Shown here: positions 25,525 to 34,637 of the stretch, piece by piece
How positions within the stretch are numbered: the first letter of the stretch is position 1
Layout: the number at the start of each line of letters is the position of its first letter
Assembly (NCBI RefSeq): GCF_000426625.1
Contig: NZ_KE384547.1
Location: 666,986-730,985, forward strand
Direction: 5' to 3'
Source of the DNA: Psychrilyobacter atlanticus DSM 19335
Lineage (GTDB): Bacteria > Fusobacteriota > Fusobacteriia > Fusobacteriales > Fusobacteriaceae
Length of the DNA: 64,000 nucleotides
The notes under the pieces: model-generated
Told to the model about the DNA's origin: nothing
Databases searched by the model: none
What the model saw: the letters and a program-made list of their open reading frames with translations, nothing else
Program-made: the position numbers and the translations under genes

Positions 25525-27204
25525 TTAGATCTCTTTATATGCAGGGAGTTTAATAATAAAAGTCGTTCCCTGATCTTTTATAGAATCTACTCCTAAACTT
25601 CCTCTGTTAAGGTGGATAAATTCCTTTGTTATGATAAGTCCTAAACCGGTACCCTTTTCATTTTCTGTTCCTAGAGTTGTCAAATGCTGGTCTAGTTTAA
25701 ATAACTTAGACTGAATGTCTAAATTCATTCCTACCCCATTATCTTTAATAAATATATAGATAAACTGATTTTTTCGTTCACTATAGAGTTCAATCTTTCC
25801 AGAATTAGGAGTGAACTTTATGGCATTGGATAAAATATTACGAAAAACAGCATCTATCATGTTTTTATCAGCCCAAATAAAATGTTTATCTGAAATATTA
25901 TTTGAAAATTTAATATTCTTAGACTCTAAGTTTAATTTTAAAATTTGATATGCCGAAGCAGTGAGGTCATTTATCTTAACTTTCATAGGAGAGGGTATCA
26001 CATGTCCCCTCTGTATCTTAGACCACTCTAATAAATTGATTAAGAGTGCGTTTATTCCCTGTATAGAATCATTGATAGAATAGATTAATTTTTTCTTCTT
26101 TGCATCATCATAAGAATCATATTTTCTAGTTAAAATACTAAAAATCCCAGTAATTCCAGTAAATGGACTTTTTAGATCATGAGCCAATATAGATATAAAT
26201 TTATCTTTAGTTCTATTATTTTCTATTAATTTTTGATTTTGTAATTCTAATTTATTTTCATAAAATTTACGTTTATTTGTTTCCTTTAAAATAACCCATA
26301 TAGTAATGGAAAGCATGAAAAAAATAAACAAACTCAGCAGTCTATACCCGTCTAAAAAATGTTTTTTCATAGCAGTTATCTCAGTTTCAGGAACTTTAAC
26401 AACTAATCTCCAAGTAGAGCTTGTATTGTCACCAAAACCTAACTGAGGTAGAAGTTCCTTAAAATCTATGGTATCAAAGGTATATAAAATATCTTTATTG
26501 AGAACAGAACCGCTATTAGAATTAAGAGGTAGGAGATCTCCTTTTTTTAAGATATCTGTTTTTTTTGATTCATCGATTTTATTGTTATCATCCAATCCAA
26601 ACCAATAAAAATCTCCTTTAGATATTAAATTTATGGATCTATATTTCTCTAAAATATTATCAATATAAGTTTGTCTACCATAGAGAGAGATAGTTCCTAA
26701 AGAAACATTATCTTTTCCATAGATAGGTGCCATAATATTGACTATAAAATTATTTTTATAATCTCCTAATTTAGAAAACGTAATCTTTTTAGGATTTTTC
26801 ATCATCAATTCTTCAGGAAATTTTAAATATTCGTTGTTATAGTATTCCTCGATTATTACATGATTTCTATTGTTTTTTATATAACCTGCAAAATACTTAT
26901 TTTTAATTTTAAGGTAACTTTTTAAATAATCATGATTCTCCTTTAGATTAGACCTTCTATATAGAAGGGATCTCAGCTGGGGAGTTTCAGATAAAAATTG
27001 TACGTCATCTATATAGTCAATAAATTCTCTTTCGATATCTTTTTTTATTAAATCTAAAATCATTTTTTTCTCAGATTTCATTTTCACTATATTTTGAGAT
27101 ACGTTTAATTGATATAAGAAAGAGATAAACATAAATAGAGGGATCAGACTTCCTCCCAGTAAAAGCAGGTAAGATTTAAGTATTTTATTTTTTGGTTTAG
27201 TCAT
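25525..27204 (-). CDS. Membrane sensor histidine kinase
   Basis: This 559-aa protein has a TM at about residues 10-30, an extracytoplasmic Cache-like sensor of about 250 residues, a second TM (about 285-305), a short coil, HisKA with the phosphoacceptor in FISILAHDLKSPF, and HATPase_c with NILSNAIKFTPNSG, DNGVGM and GTGLGL. It has no receiver domain, and no response regulator gene is adjacent, so the partner is unknown. The HDLKSPF variant belongs to the HisKA group found with Cache sensors. It is a single gene on the minus strand. Confidence 0.92.
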   Translation of the reverse strand: MTKPKNKILKSYLLLLGGSLIPLFMFISFLYQLNVSQNIVKMKSEKKMILDLIKKDIEREFIDYIDDVQFLSETPQLRSLLYRRSNLKENHDYLKSYLKIKNKYFAGYIKNNRNHVIIEEYYNNEYLKFPEELMMKNPKKITFSKLGDYKNNFIVNIMAPIYGKDNVSLGTISLYGRQTYIDNILEKYRSINLISKGDFYWFGLDDNNKIDESKKTDILKKGDLLPLNSNSGSVLNKDILYTFDTIDFKELLPQLGFGDNTSSTWRLVVKVPETEITAMKKHFLDGYRLLSLFIFFMLSITIWVILKETNKRKFYENKLELQNQKLIENNRTKDKFISILAHDLKSPFTGITGIFSILTRKYDSYDDAKKKKLIYSINDSIQGINALLINLLEWSKIQRGHVIPSPMKVKINDLTASAYQILKLNLESKNIKFSNNISDKHFIWADKNMIDAVFRNILSNAIKFTPNSGKIELYSERKNQFIYIFIKDNGVGMNLDIQSKLFKLDQHLTTLGTENEKGTGLGLIITKEFIHLNRGSLGVDSIKDQGTTFIIKLPAYKEI

Positions 27205-27284
27205 CTTAGCTCCTCCTCTACATTGAATTTATACTATATTAGCACAATTAGTGCAAAAACTCAACGTTTTGACGAAGATAAAAT

Positions 27285-27629
27285 TTAATGATTATGATGT
27301 TCTAATCCCTGCAAAATTATATTTTTAACATGATTGTCATTTAGGGAATAGTATACTATTTTTCCATCTTTTCTATTTTTAAGAACTCTATTTTCCCTTA
27401 AAACCTTAAGCTGGTGGGAGATAGAAGAATGGGTCATATTTAGAGTGGTTGCAATATCACATACACACATCTCTCCCTCTAAAAGAATAGTAATAATCTT
27501 AAATCTTGTACCATCTCCTAAAATTTTAAAAAATTTAGCAGTCTGATCCAAAGAAGAAAGATCTTCTAGTGTTTGTTTTGCTTTATCTACCCTGGTTTCA
27601 TTGATTGAGACACATCTGCAAATATCCAT
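27285..27629 (-). CDS. ArsR/SmtB-family metal-responsive repressor
   Basis: This 114-aa winged-helix repressor has the ArsR core LGDGTRFKIITILLEGEMCVCDIA and the recognition helix SISHQLKVLRENRVL. Possible metal ligands occur at three places: an N-terminal CRC pair (residues 4-6), the CVC pair in the alpha3 helix, and a C-terminal His cluster (HVKN to HHNH) like the alpha5 zinc site. That is a CadC/SmtB-like layout. It is 2 bp downstream of a membrane protein gene and probably autoregulates that pair. The inverted repeat at 28158-28186 is a candidate operator. Confidence 0.9.
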   Translation of the reverse strand: MDICRCVSINETRVDKAKQTLEDLSSLDQTAKFFKILGDGTRFKIITILLEGEMCVCDIATTLNMTHSSISHQLKVLRENRVLKNRKDGKIVYYSLNDNHVKNIILQGLEHHNH

Positions 27630-27631
27630 AA

Positions 27632-28126
27632 TTAATCCTTTATAATTACAAATTTATCGGCAACTATTTCCTTGATAACAGATGTGAATTCTAACTTATT
27701 GTTCATAATAAGGGGGAGGATAATTTGTTTTTTATCGTGGGTGATGATATCCAAACAAGCTTCTAATTTTTTGCTTTTAGGAGCTACCATCTTACGAAGT
27801 TCAACTAATTTTACTTTGTCTAATTCTATAGTAAATTGTTTGTTAATTAATTTTTTATTGATTACGTCGATCTCTATTTTATAGGCACATGACATCTTTA
27901 AATTATATAGACCAAATAAAACCATCAAAAGAGCTAAAATATAACCTATTGGATTACCGCCATTGGTTTTAAGGACCCAAAGTTGGAATCCTCCAATCAG
28001 AGTTATAGGAATTCCTGTTCCTAACCAAACTATTTTTTTCATGAAATTTAATCCATATTTATACTTATCTTTTAATACTACATTTGTGTTGTTTAATTTT
28101 TTAATAAAATCATCATAAAATAACAT
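27632..28126 (-). CDS. Hypothetical membrane protein, 2 TM (164 aa)
   Basis: I do not recognise this protein. After a short N-terminal helix it has two TM segments (about residues 31-51 and 57-75), then a beta-rich soluble domain of about 85 residues that could be a pleckstrin-like (bPH2) fold. It is the first gene of a pair with the ArsR regulator, 2 bp apart. It is not an obvious P-type ATPase, CDF or ArsB pump, so the link to metals is through its regulator only. Confidence 0.75.
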   Translation of the reverse strand: MLFYDDFIKKLNNTNVVLKDKYKYGLNFMKKIVWLGTGIPITLIGGFQLWVLKTNGGNPIGYILALLMVLFGLYNLKMSCAYKIEIDVINKKLINKQFTIELDKVKLVELRKMVAPKSKKLEACLDIITHDKKQIILPLIMNNKLEFTSVIKEIVADKFVIIKD

Positions 28127-28157
28127 ATTTTTTCTCCTTATGTTTTTAGATATTAAT

Positions 28158-28186
28158 ATAGAGTGTAGAAGTTATCTACACTCTAT
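28158..28186. promoter_or_regulatory. Inverted repeat: operator candidate or operon terminator
   Basis: The arms ATAGAGTGTAGA and TCTACACTCTAT are a perfect 12-bp inverted repeat with a 5-bp spacer. It lies 32 bp upstream of the membrane protein-arsR pair and just after glpX. The T-tract on the minus strand is poor, so an operator role for the ArsR protein is at least as likely as termination. Confidence 0.55.
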
Positions 28187-28193
28187 AAAAAGT

Positions 28194-29210
28194 TTACTTT
28201 ATAAGTTTCTTTAACTCTTCATCTTTAAAATCTAAGTTATGAACTGAATTGATATATCTGATAGTTTTAGTCTTTCCTCTAATTAATAGAGTCTGAGTTC
28301 TAGCTATATTTTTCTTTCTAGTAACTCCTGTTAAAAGATCCCCGTCGGTAATCCCTGTAGCAGCAAAGATAACTTCGTCATCTTTAACTAAATCATCTAT
28401 AGTAAATACATCAGAAATATCTATTCCCATCTCTTCACATCTAGATTTTTCAAAGTTAGAAATCTTATCATTTTCCAAAGAGATTCCTTTTACTTCACTT
28501 CTTAATTTTAATTTAGCCTGCATATCTCCACCAAGAGCTTTGATAACTGCAGCAGAGATAACACCTTCAGGTGCTCCTCCGATTCCATATAACATATCTG
28601 CGTCAGAATCGATAATAGCAGTTAGTATAGAACCAGCTACATCTCCATCAGGGATAGCAAATATTCTAACACCCATTTTTTGAAGATCTTTGATGATCTT
28701 ATGATGTCTAGGCTTATCTAAGATAACCATAACTAATTCATCTAAAGATTTATTTAAAGCTTTAGCTACGTTATTTACGTTGTCTAAAAGCGGTAAATTA
28801 AGATCGATAGCTCCACGTGCATCAGGTCCTACAATTAACTTTTCCATATACATATCTGGTGCTTTTAAAAAACTGTCTTTATTTCCGATAGCCATAACTG
28901 CTAATGCATTTCCTTGACCTTGGGCAGTCATACGAGTTCCTTCTACAGGATCTACAGCGATATCTACAGCGATATCCATATCTTTTCTTAGGCCAACTTT
29001 TTCACCGATGTATAACATAGGGGCTTCATCAATTTCACCTTCACCAATAACTATTTCTCCATTGATATGGATCTTGTTCAACATAGTTCTCATAGCGTCA
29101 ACAGCTGCTTGGTCAGCTGCTTCCTTGTCACCTCTACCGACCCATTTGTGTGCTGCCAATGCTGCAGCCTCAGTTACCCTTGCAAATTCGATAGCTAGTT
29201 CTCTTTTCAT
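28194..29210 (-). CDS. glpX: Class II fructose-1,6-bisphosphatase (GlpX)
   Basis: GlpX hydrolyses fructose-1,6-bisphosphate to fructose-6-phosphate in gluconeogenesis. The 338-aa length is standard. Visible motifs are the N-terminal RVTEAAALAAHKWVGRGDKE, the metal site GEGEIDEAPML with DPVEGT, and GIGGAPEGV. Its ATG overlaps the stop of the DivIC/FtsB-like gene by one base. It is the last gene of the nine-gene minus-strand operon that begins at 34419. Confidence 0.95.
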   Translation of the reverse strand: MKRELAIEFARVTEAAALAAHKWVGRGDKEAADQAAVDAMRTMLNKIHINGEIVIGEGEIDEAPMLYIGEKVGLRKDMDIAVDIAVDPVEGTRMTAQGQGNALAVMAIGNKDSFLKAPDMYMEKLIVGPDARGAIDLNLPLLDNVNNVAKALNKSLDELVMVILDKPRHHKIIKDLQKMGVRIFAIPDGDVAGSILTAIIDSDADMLYGIGGAPEGVISAAVIKALGGDMQAKLKLRSEVKGISLENDKISNFEKSRCEEMGIDISDVFTIDDLVKDDEVIFAATGITDGDLLTGVTRKKNIARTQTLLIRGKTKTIRYINSVHNLDFKDEELKKLIK

Positions 29211-29500
29211 TAATCTTGTTCCTCCTCGTATATAACTCTATAGATAGTTTCGTTCTTTTTCTTCATGGCTAGTTTATCCCTTGCAAATTTTTCTATATAA
29301 TAAAGATTATTAAAATTATCTAATTGTAGACTTATGTCATCCATTTCACGGTGTAACTTTTCAGATTGAATAGTTGTAGCTTTTAATTCGTCCTGGAGAT
29401 GATCCAGTGTTCGATACCCACGATAAATTCTTGGGATATAGAGAAAGATTCCTAATATTCCAAGGACAATGAATATGAAAAACCCATTAATTCTTTTCAT
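29210..29500 (-). CDS. Septum formation initiator protein (FtsB/DivIC family)
   Basis: This 96-aa bitopic protein has an N-terminal TM (about residues 6-23), then a coiled coil (about 30-65) and the conserved tail around NLYYIEKFARDKLAMKKKNE. That is the FtsB/DivIC layout of the divisome, where it pairs with FtsL. Start and stop overlap both neighbours by one base. Its place beside mreC, lolA and the lipid-carrier translocase gives the operon a cell-envelope theme. Confidence 0.88.
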   Translation of the reverse strand: MKRINGFFIFIVLGILGIFLYIPRIYRGYRTLDHLQDELKATTIQSEKLHREMDDISLQLDNFNNLYYIEKFARDKLAMKKKNETIYRVIYEEEQD

Positions 29501-30333
29501 TATTTCTTACCTTCTAATTTTTTCATTAATTTAACTATATATATTCCTAAACCAAAAATTATAATATTTGTAATTCCGTTAGATAAAGTCAAAGTAAACC
29601 CAGGCCAAATTTCCACAAGGGAAGCTACAATAAGCCCGATTATAAAATACAAAGTATTATCTCTATGAGATTTTAAAAGTTTGTCTATGATTCTAGCAAA
29701 GCCAACAATACCTATGACAGCTCCGATACCTACTAAGGCAACAGGCAGTATCATCCTGTTATTTACAAAACCTAGGATATTATAATATTCACCCAGCATA
29801 ACCAGTAGGAGGGATCCAGAGATTCCAGGAATAACCATAGCTCCTCCAGCCAAAGCTCCAGCCAGGATTAATTTTACGCTATATCCTGCTGTCAACCGAT
29901 ATAAGCTGCTAGAAGTTTCACCATCACCATAGAAAGATTGAAGGATTGTAAAACCAATCATTAAAAGTAATCCAAATAAAAACCATAGTTTTCCATGGTT
30001 ATTTATTTTTTTATTATCTCGATGGGTCAAAACCAACGGTAGAGATGCCACTATCAGTCCTAAGAAGAAAAAGCTGGTGCTCTCTCTATAGTTTGTATAG
30101 AGAAAACCGATCACTTTTGCAAATACAAGTAGTCCAATGACAACTCCTATAAATATTTGTGATAAAAATTTAATAAATTCTATCTTTTTTTCTTTAGGAA
30201 CAGTGAAAAATTCTCCTACAGACTCTGTAAGTTTTTCATAGACCCCTAAAAGAAGAGCAACAGTTCCACCAGAGACTCCAGGAATAATGTTAGCTATTCC
30301 AATAAAAGCACCACTGATTATATTTTTAATCAC
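29500..30333 (-). CDS. popT: DUF368 polytopic membrane protein (undecaprenyl-phosphate translocase family)
   Basis: This is a polytopic protein with about eight TM segments and two repeats of the family signature: NIIPGVSGGT near the N-terminus and MVIPGISGS in the middle. DUF368 proteins (PopT) were reported to return undecaprenyl phosphate across the membrane for reuse in envelope synthesis. I place the start at GTG 30333, which overlaps the end of nrdR with GAGGGG 10 bp upstream; a TTG at 30351 is the in-frame alternative. It lies in an envelope-related operon. The gene name rests on family membership. Confidence 0.87.
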   Translation of the reverse strand: MIKNIISGAFIGIANIIPGVSGGTVALLLGVYEKLTESVGEFFTVPKEKKIEFIKFLSQIFIGVVIGLLVFAKVIGFLYTNYRESTSFFFLGLIVASLPLVLTHRDNKKINNHGKLWFLFGLLLMIGFTILQSFYGDGETSSSLYRLTAGYSVKLILAGALAGGAMVIPGISGSLLLVMLGEYYNILGFVNNRMILPVALVGIGAVIGIVGFARIIDKLLKSHRDNTLYFIIGLIVASLVEIWPGFTLTLSNGITNIIIFGLGIYIVKLMKKLEGKK

Positions 30334-30781
30334 TGTCAACCATCCCCTCAATTTCTTTGATAAAAGATTTTACATCTGAAAAATCTTTATATACAGAGGC
30401 GAATCGGATATATGCAATTTCATCTAATTTTTTTAGTTTCTCCATAACCAGTTCACCTAATTCAGTACTTTCTATCTCTAGGTGATTAGTTTTTCTGATA
30501 GTGTCTTCAACTTCTCCTACAAACCTTTCCAAAGCTTCTAGGTTGACATTTCTTTTAATGACAGCCCTTTCGAGTCCTTTTAATAGTTTGTCTTTATTGA
30601 AGACTTCCTTGATATTATTTTTTTTTATTACAAAAATAGGAATAGGCTCTATTTTTTCGTAAGTAGTAAATCTTTTACAGCAAACGACACATTCCCGTCT
30701 TCTTTTTATAGAGTTATCTGTGCTATAAGGTCTACTATCAATAACTTTAGTATCCATAGCTCCACAGTAAGGACATTCCAT
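30326..30781 (-). CDS. nrdR: Transcriptional repressor NrdR
   Basis: NrdR senses ATP/dATP and represses ribonucleotide reductase genes. The 151-aa protein has an N-terminal zinc ribbon with C3, C6, C31 and C34 and the conserved DSRPYSTDNSIKRRREC segment, followed by an ATP-cone domain (about residues 49-139). It is 4 bp downstream of the PTS IIA gene and overlaps the DUF368 gene. No nrd genes are in the window, so its targets lie elsewhere. Confidence 0.95.
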   Translation of the reverse strand: MECPYCGAMDTKVIDSRPYSTDNSIKRRRECVVCCKRFTTYEKIEPIPIFVIKKNNIKEVFNKDKLLKGLERAVIKRNVNLEALERFVGEVEDTIRKTNHLEIESTELGELVMEKLKKLDEIAYIRFASVYKDFSDVKSFIKEIEGMVDSD

Positions 30782-30784
30782 AGT

Positions 30785-31249
30785 TTACCCCTCTTCTGAA
30801 CTTATGATATTTAAAATTTCTTGTGGGTCCGTTGCACTTAGAAGTTTGTTTCTAAAATTTTCATCTCTGATTAATCTTGAAATCCTAGCTAAGATCTTAA
30901 GGTATACGATGCTGTCACTAAGTGGTGAAGCAAATACAAAAAACAGCTTAACATCTTGACCGTCTAAAGATTCAAAGTTAAGTCCATCATTACATCTTCC
31001 AAAGGCGATAGTTAATTTTTTAGCAAAATCAGTTTTAGCATGGGGAATTGCCACACCTTTTCCTATCCCGGTACTTCCTAATTTTTCTCTTTCAATAAGA
31101 GCTGATTCGATGACTTTAGGGTCGTCGATAGTATCTGAAGCTCCAAGTAGTTGAGATAACTCCGAAAGAGCTTCTTTTTTATTTTTAGCTTTTAAATCAA
31201 GGGAAATCATATCCAAAGTTATATAATCTGTTATTTTTGCAATGTTCAT
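30785..31249 (-). CDS. PTS EIIA component (fructose/nitrogen type)
   Basis: This 154-aa phosphocarrier domain of the EIIA-fructose/PtsN family has the phosphorylated His70 in GKGVAIPHAK and the downstream FFVFASP strand. It stands alone, without IIB or IIC, between recO and nrdR, so a regulatory PtsN-like role is more likely than sugar import. It could be phosphorylated by HPr or NPr. The ribosome site AGGAGG is strong. Confidence 0.88.
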   Translation of the reverse strand: MNIAKITDYITLDMISLDLKAKNKKEALSELSQLLGASDTIDDPKVIESALIEREKLGSTGIGKGVAIPHAKTDFAKKLTIAFGRCNDGLNFESLDGQDVKLFFVFASPLSDSIVYLKILARISRLIRDENFRNKLLSATDPQEILNIISSEEG

Positions 31250-31258
31250 GTGGTCCTC

Positions 31259-31948
31259 CTAAAAATATTTTTTAAAATTTATTTTTAAATTTAAATGGTA
31301 GTTCATATAATCTTCCAAGAGTAAAATTATATTTATAATATCATCTATACATGGATCTAGAGAGATTATATCATTTATTTTTTCATCGAATAAGTGTATA
31401 GTTATAATTTTTTGAATTTCAGTTAATTTATTAGAGGTCGGCATATTGTCTATTATGGAATTTTCTATATTAAAATATAAGCCGTCTTTTATATTGAACA
31501 TAATTCCTTCCTCTTTAATAAGGAGAGCTAAAAAATAACCTAAAAGGAGATAATCCTTGGTAGGTTTATTATTTTTGTCCAAAAACCGAAAGGAATTCAA
31601 AAGTAATTTGTATAAACCTGTTCGTGTTTCATTTTCAACTAAGATAGAGTTTAAAATTTCTAAGATATGAAAAGAAATGTTTAATTTTTCCAGATCTTTT
31701 CTGAGATTAAAAAAAGTTTCATTCAATTCAAAAGAACTCAAAATATAGTGTTCATCTTTCTTATAAAATATAAAGTTAGATATCCCGAATAGATCAGCTC
31801 CATTGAGATGTCTTTTTTTTGATTTTCTGATACCACTAATATTGATGTTGATCTTACCAAAATTTTTAGTAAATAATGTCAATGCTCGGTCAGCTTCAGA
31901 GTGATCCACTTTTTTTATCACTATGCCATCAGTTTTTAATAATTTCAT
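31259..31948 (-). CDS. recO: DNA repair protein RecO
   Basis: RecO acts with RecR/RecF to load RecA on SSB-coated DNA. The 229-aa protein has the N-terminal OB-fold with the typical start (TDGIVIKKVDHSEADRALTLFT region) and a helical C-terminal domain. The zinc-finger cysteines seen in many RecO proteins are absent, as in E. coli. Its start overlaps the lolA-like gene by 20 bp, which suggests translational coupling. Confidence 0.88.
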   Translation of the reverse strand: MKLLKTDGIVIKKVDHSEADRALTLFTKNFGKININISGIRKSKKRHLNGADLFGISNFIFYKKDEHYILSSFELNETFFNLRKDLEKLNISFHILEILNSILVENETRTGLYKLLLNSFRFLDKNNKPTKDYLLLGYFLALLIKEEGIMFNIKDGLYFNIENSIIDNMPTSNKLTEIQKIITIHLFDEKINDIISLDPCIDDIINIILLLEDYMNYHLNLKINFKKYF

Positions 31949-32504
31949 CGAGGGAAAAATCCTTTTTAGATATAGGTATATTTATTTTAATATCTTTAAT
32001 TATTAATTCTGAAATTTCAATATTTCTATCTAGTATTCTAACATGTGTTGGGAAATTAATCTCATTTATTTTTGAAAAAGATTCAAATTCTATAGTTATT
32101 CCATCATTATAGATGATTTTTTGGATTTGGTTATTAGATTTTATCACCTTAAAATCTACATCTCCCTCATATGATTTAAGATCCCGAATAAATTTTAAAG
32201 TATAATTTTCATCTTCGTTTATCTTTTGATCTATCGTCTGCTCTAAAAGTGGATAATAGATAGTTTTATTAGACCCATTATATAGATAAATTTCTCCCTT
32301 ATTTATAGAAGGAGAAATCATTTTTTTTATAAGTTTATCTGGTAGATCGGCTAAGATCTCATATTCCTTTGTTTTGGTTCGATTATTCAAATGGCTGGTT
32401 TCGGTAATTACAGCCTTAAAAGTATTGATTTTATTAAATTCATTTTTATCTTTAGCGAATAAACTCAAGCTAAATATAAAAAAATAAAGAATAAATTTTT
32501 TCAT
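31929..32504 (-). CDS. LolA-like outer-membrane lipoprotein carrier
   Basis: This 191-aa protein has a signal peptide (hydrophobic residues 3-16, cleavage near LFA/K) and a beta-rich LolA/LolB-like domain. LolA ferries lipoproteins through the periplasm, consistent with the small lipoproteins at 46163 and 47997. Sequence identity within the family is always low, so the call rests on signal peptide, size and strand pattern, and on its place next to mreC. Confidence 0.72.
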   Translation of the reverse strand: MKKFILYFFIFSLSLFAKDKNEFNKINTFKAVITETSHLNNRTKTKEYEILADLPDKLIKKMISPSINKGEIYLYNGSNKTIYYPLLEQTIDQKINEDENYTLKFIRDLKSYEGDVDFKVIKSNNQIQKIIYNDGITIEFESFSKINEINFPTHVRILDRNIEISELIIKDIKINIPISKKDFSLDEIIKN

Positions 32505-32508
32505 AGAC

Positions 32509-33306
32509 TCACCTCTCTTTTTTTATAACCATAACATCTTTGAGATTAAATATATTATATGGTAATTTTACTGTTATCTGTTTAAACATCTCGTCATTAT
32601 TGTCGATAGATGTAATCTCTCCTAAAAAAAGATTTTTTTTATAGATATCACTGATACCAGAGGTAAATATTTTATCGCCTACTTGGATATTTGAATCAGT
32701 AACAACATATTCTAGACTGAGTATCTCATTTCCCTGGCCACTTAAAATCGAGAGAGTGTCTCCATTTTCATTGGTAGCACTGGTGTAACTTTGGTTAGAA
32801 GTGATTAATTCCACAGTGGAGTGATCATCAAAGACTTCTTTGATCCTTCCAACTACACCGAGAGTAGAAGTAACCGCCATATTTTGTTTTATATTATCAT
32901 TTTTGCCTTTATCAATTGATATAGTTTCGTAGGGGTTTAGTGCATCGATATAGGAAATTTGTGCTACGATAATTTTATATTTGACTTTTTTCTTCATTTT
33001 AAGTAATTCTCTTAGATGCTGATTTTCCTTTAAAAGGTTTTTATTTTCAAAGGAAATATGTTTTTGTTTTTCTATGGTTAATTCTAAAATTTCATTTTTT
33101 TTAGAGATCTCTTTGATGTAAAAAAAAGTATTGAAATAATTTTGAATATTACTGGTAGTTTTATATACTTTTAATTTAAGGGGAAGCAGTAGGTTATTAG
33201 TTTTAGATATAAGAAAGTCAGACCGCGAAAAAGCGGCAGTTATTAAAATAACTATGATTAAAGATAACCACCACTTTTGTTTAGTCTTTTTTTGTTTAAA
33301 ATTCAT
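32509..33306 (-). CDS. mreC: Cell-shape protein MreC
   Basis: MreC is a bitopic membrane protein that links the MreB cytoskeleton to the elongation peptidoglycan machinery. The 265-aa protein has an N-terminal TM (about residues 12-30), a coiled coil (about 65-105) and two beta-barrel domains with typical segments (IDKGKNDNIKQNMAV, VVGRIKEV, VGDKIFTSGISDIY). MreB and MreD are not adjacent. It starts 1 bp from the end of the peptidase gene and ends 5 bp before the lolA-like gene. Confidence 0.93.
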   Translation of the reverse strand: MNFKQKKTKQKWWLSLIIVILITAAFSRSDFLISKTNNLLLPLKLKVYKTTSNIQNYFNTFFYIKEISKKNEILELTIEKQKHISFENKNLLKENQHLRELLKMKKKVKYKIIVAQISYIDALNPYETISIDKGKNDNIKQNMAVTSTLGVVGRIKEVFDDHSTVELITSNQSYTSATNENGDTLSILSGQGNEILSLEYVVTDSNIQVGDKIFTSGISDIYKKNLFLGEITSIDNNDEMFKQITVKLPYNIFNLKDVMVIKKER

Positions 33307-34419
33307 CTATATTTTATCTATAATAGAAAGTAATAATTTTGTACATCCTACCATATCTTCGATTTTAATAAATTCTTCTTTAGTATGTACCTTACTCATA
33401 CCTATACCTAGATTAACAGAAGGTATTCCCTTTCCATTGTAGATATTAGTGTCACTTCCACCACCAGATTTCATAGGTTTATATTCGATATTTATACCTT
33501 TACAAGCATCCTCTAAAATCTCTAAGATTTCACTACCTGCTTCGATTTTAAATCCGTCATACCCCTTTACGATTGCTTCTTTAAATTCTGCCCCAAACTC
33601 TTTCGCTGTCTCAGTGAAGATAGCTTTAGTTTCAGCTAATAGCTCATCTAAAACTTTACCATCAAAACTTCTAGCCTCATACATCATAGATACACTAGGC
33701 ATAACAATATTTACAGCTGCTCCTCCAGTTACTACACCAATATTAGAAGTAGTATTTTCATCTACCCTTCCTAATCTTAGTTTAGTGATGGCATGAGATG
33801 CCACTACCAATGCATTTATCCCATTTTCAGGTTCTAAACCTGCATGAGCTGGTTTACCAATAATCTCAATCTTTCCTTTTGCTGCAAATGGTGCCTGTAT
33901 AGTAACAGTTCCAGGTTTACCACCTGAGTCGATGATGATTCCAAAATCAGGAGCATATTTTTCTACATCCATTGCACGAGCACCGAAAAGACCAATCTCT
34001 TCTGCAATAGAAAATACAACAATAATTTCAGGATGGTCTAAGTTATTTTCCTTTAGTTGTTTAAGCATCTCTAAGATAGCTGCAATACCAGCTTTGTCGT
34101 CTCCCCCTAAAACAGAGGTACCATCTGATTTAATGATTCCATTTTCTATGATTGGAGTAATCTTATCACAAGGTAAAACAGTGTCCATATGAGCACTAAA
34201 TAATATTTTCTTCTTATTAGAACCTTTAGCTTTTAAGACACCAATGATATTACCGGCATTACCGTTACAACTTTCACCTGCGTTATCTTCAGTAACTTCA
34301 AGACCGATTTTCTCTAATTCAGCTTTTACACAATCAGCCATAGCTCTTTCTTTGAGAGATGGTGATGGGATTTTAACCATATCTAAAAAATTATCTACGA
34401 TTCTTTTTTCATTTATCAT
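33307..34419 (-). CDS. M20 family peptidase (PepT-like)
   Basis: This 370-aa di-zinc aminopeptidase or deacylase of the M20 family is close to peptidase T. Metal and catalytic residues are visible: H77 and D79 (SAHMDT), D107/D108 (LGGDDKAG), E140-E141 (IAEEIG), Asp in IIDSGG and the late His in SKVHTKEE. Substrates are probably tripeptides, but the exact specificity is uncertain. It is the first gene of the nine-gene operon, with a good promoter at 34466-34494. Confidence 0.9.
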   Translation of the reverse strand: MINEKRIVDNFLDMVKIPSPSLKERAMADCVKAELEKIGLEVTEDNAGESCNGNAGNIIGVLKAKGSNKKKILFSAHMDTVLPCDKITPIIENGIIKSDGTSVLGGDDKAGIAAILEMLKQLKENNLDHPEIIVVFSIAEEIGLFGARAMDVEKYAPDFGIIIDSGGKPGTVTIQAPFAAKGKIEIIGKPAHAGLEPENGINALVVASHAITKLRLGRVDENTTSNIGVVTGGAAVNIVMPSVSMMYEARSFDGKVLDELLAETKAIFTETAKEFGAEFKEAIVKGYDGFKIEAGSEILEILEDACKGINIEYKPMKSGGGSDTNIYNGKGIPSVNLGIGMSKVHTKEEFIKIEDMVGCTKLLLSIIDKI

Positions 34420-34465
34420 GTTTTCCCCCTGATATATTTAATTTTATTTTGTTTTATCTAAAGAA

Positions 34466-34494
34466 ATTATATAATAAAAATAAGGAATTTGCAA
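34466..34494 (-). promoter_or_regulatory. Promoter of the peptidase T-mreC-glpX operon
   Basis: On the minus strand TTGCAA (34494-34489) and TATAAT (34471-34466) are separated by 17 bp, about 47 bp before the ATG at 34419. Confidence 0.78.
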
Positions 34495-34637
34495 AGGATT
34501 ATGGTGTTTTAATAATTCTAATTTACTCATTTTAATAGAAAAATCATAAAAAAATAAACTGTTCGACATTGTGGATGGAAATATTAACTAAATAGAGGTA
34601 TACTTTTAAAGGAAATTAGTCACTAGGGAGGAATAAA

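Noticed and set aside
24230-27629. Two-component pair of the sensor kinase at 25525 with the ArsR regulator
   Set aside because: The ArsR protein has no receiver domain and is co-transcribed with the upstream membrane protein gene instead; the kinase has no visible partner.
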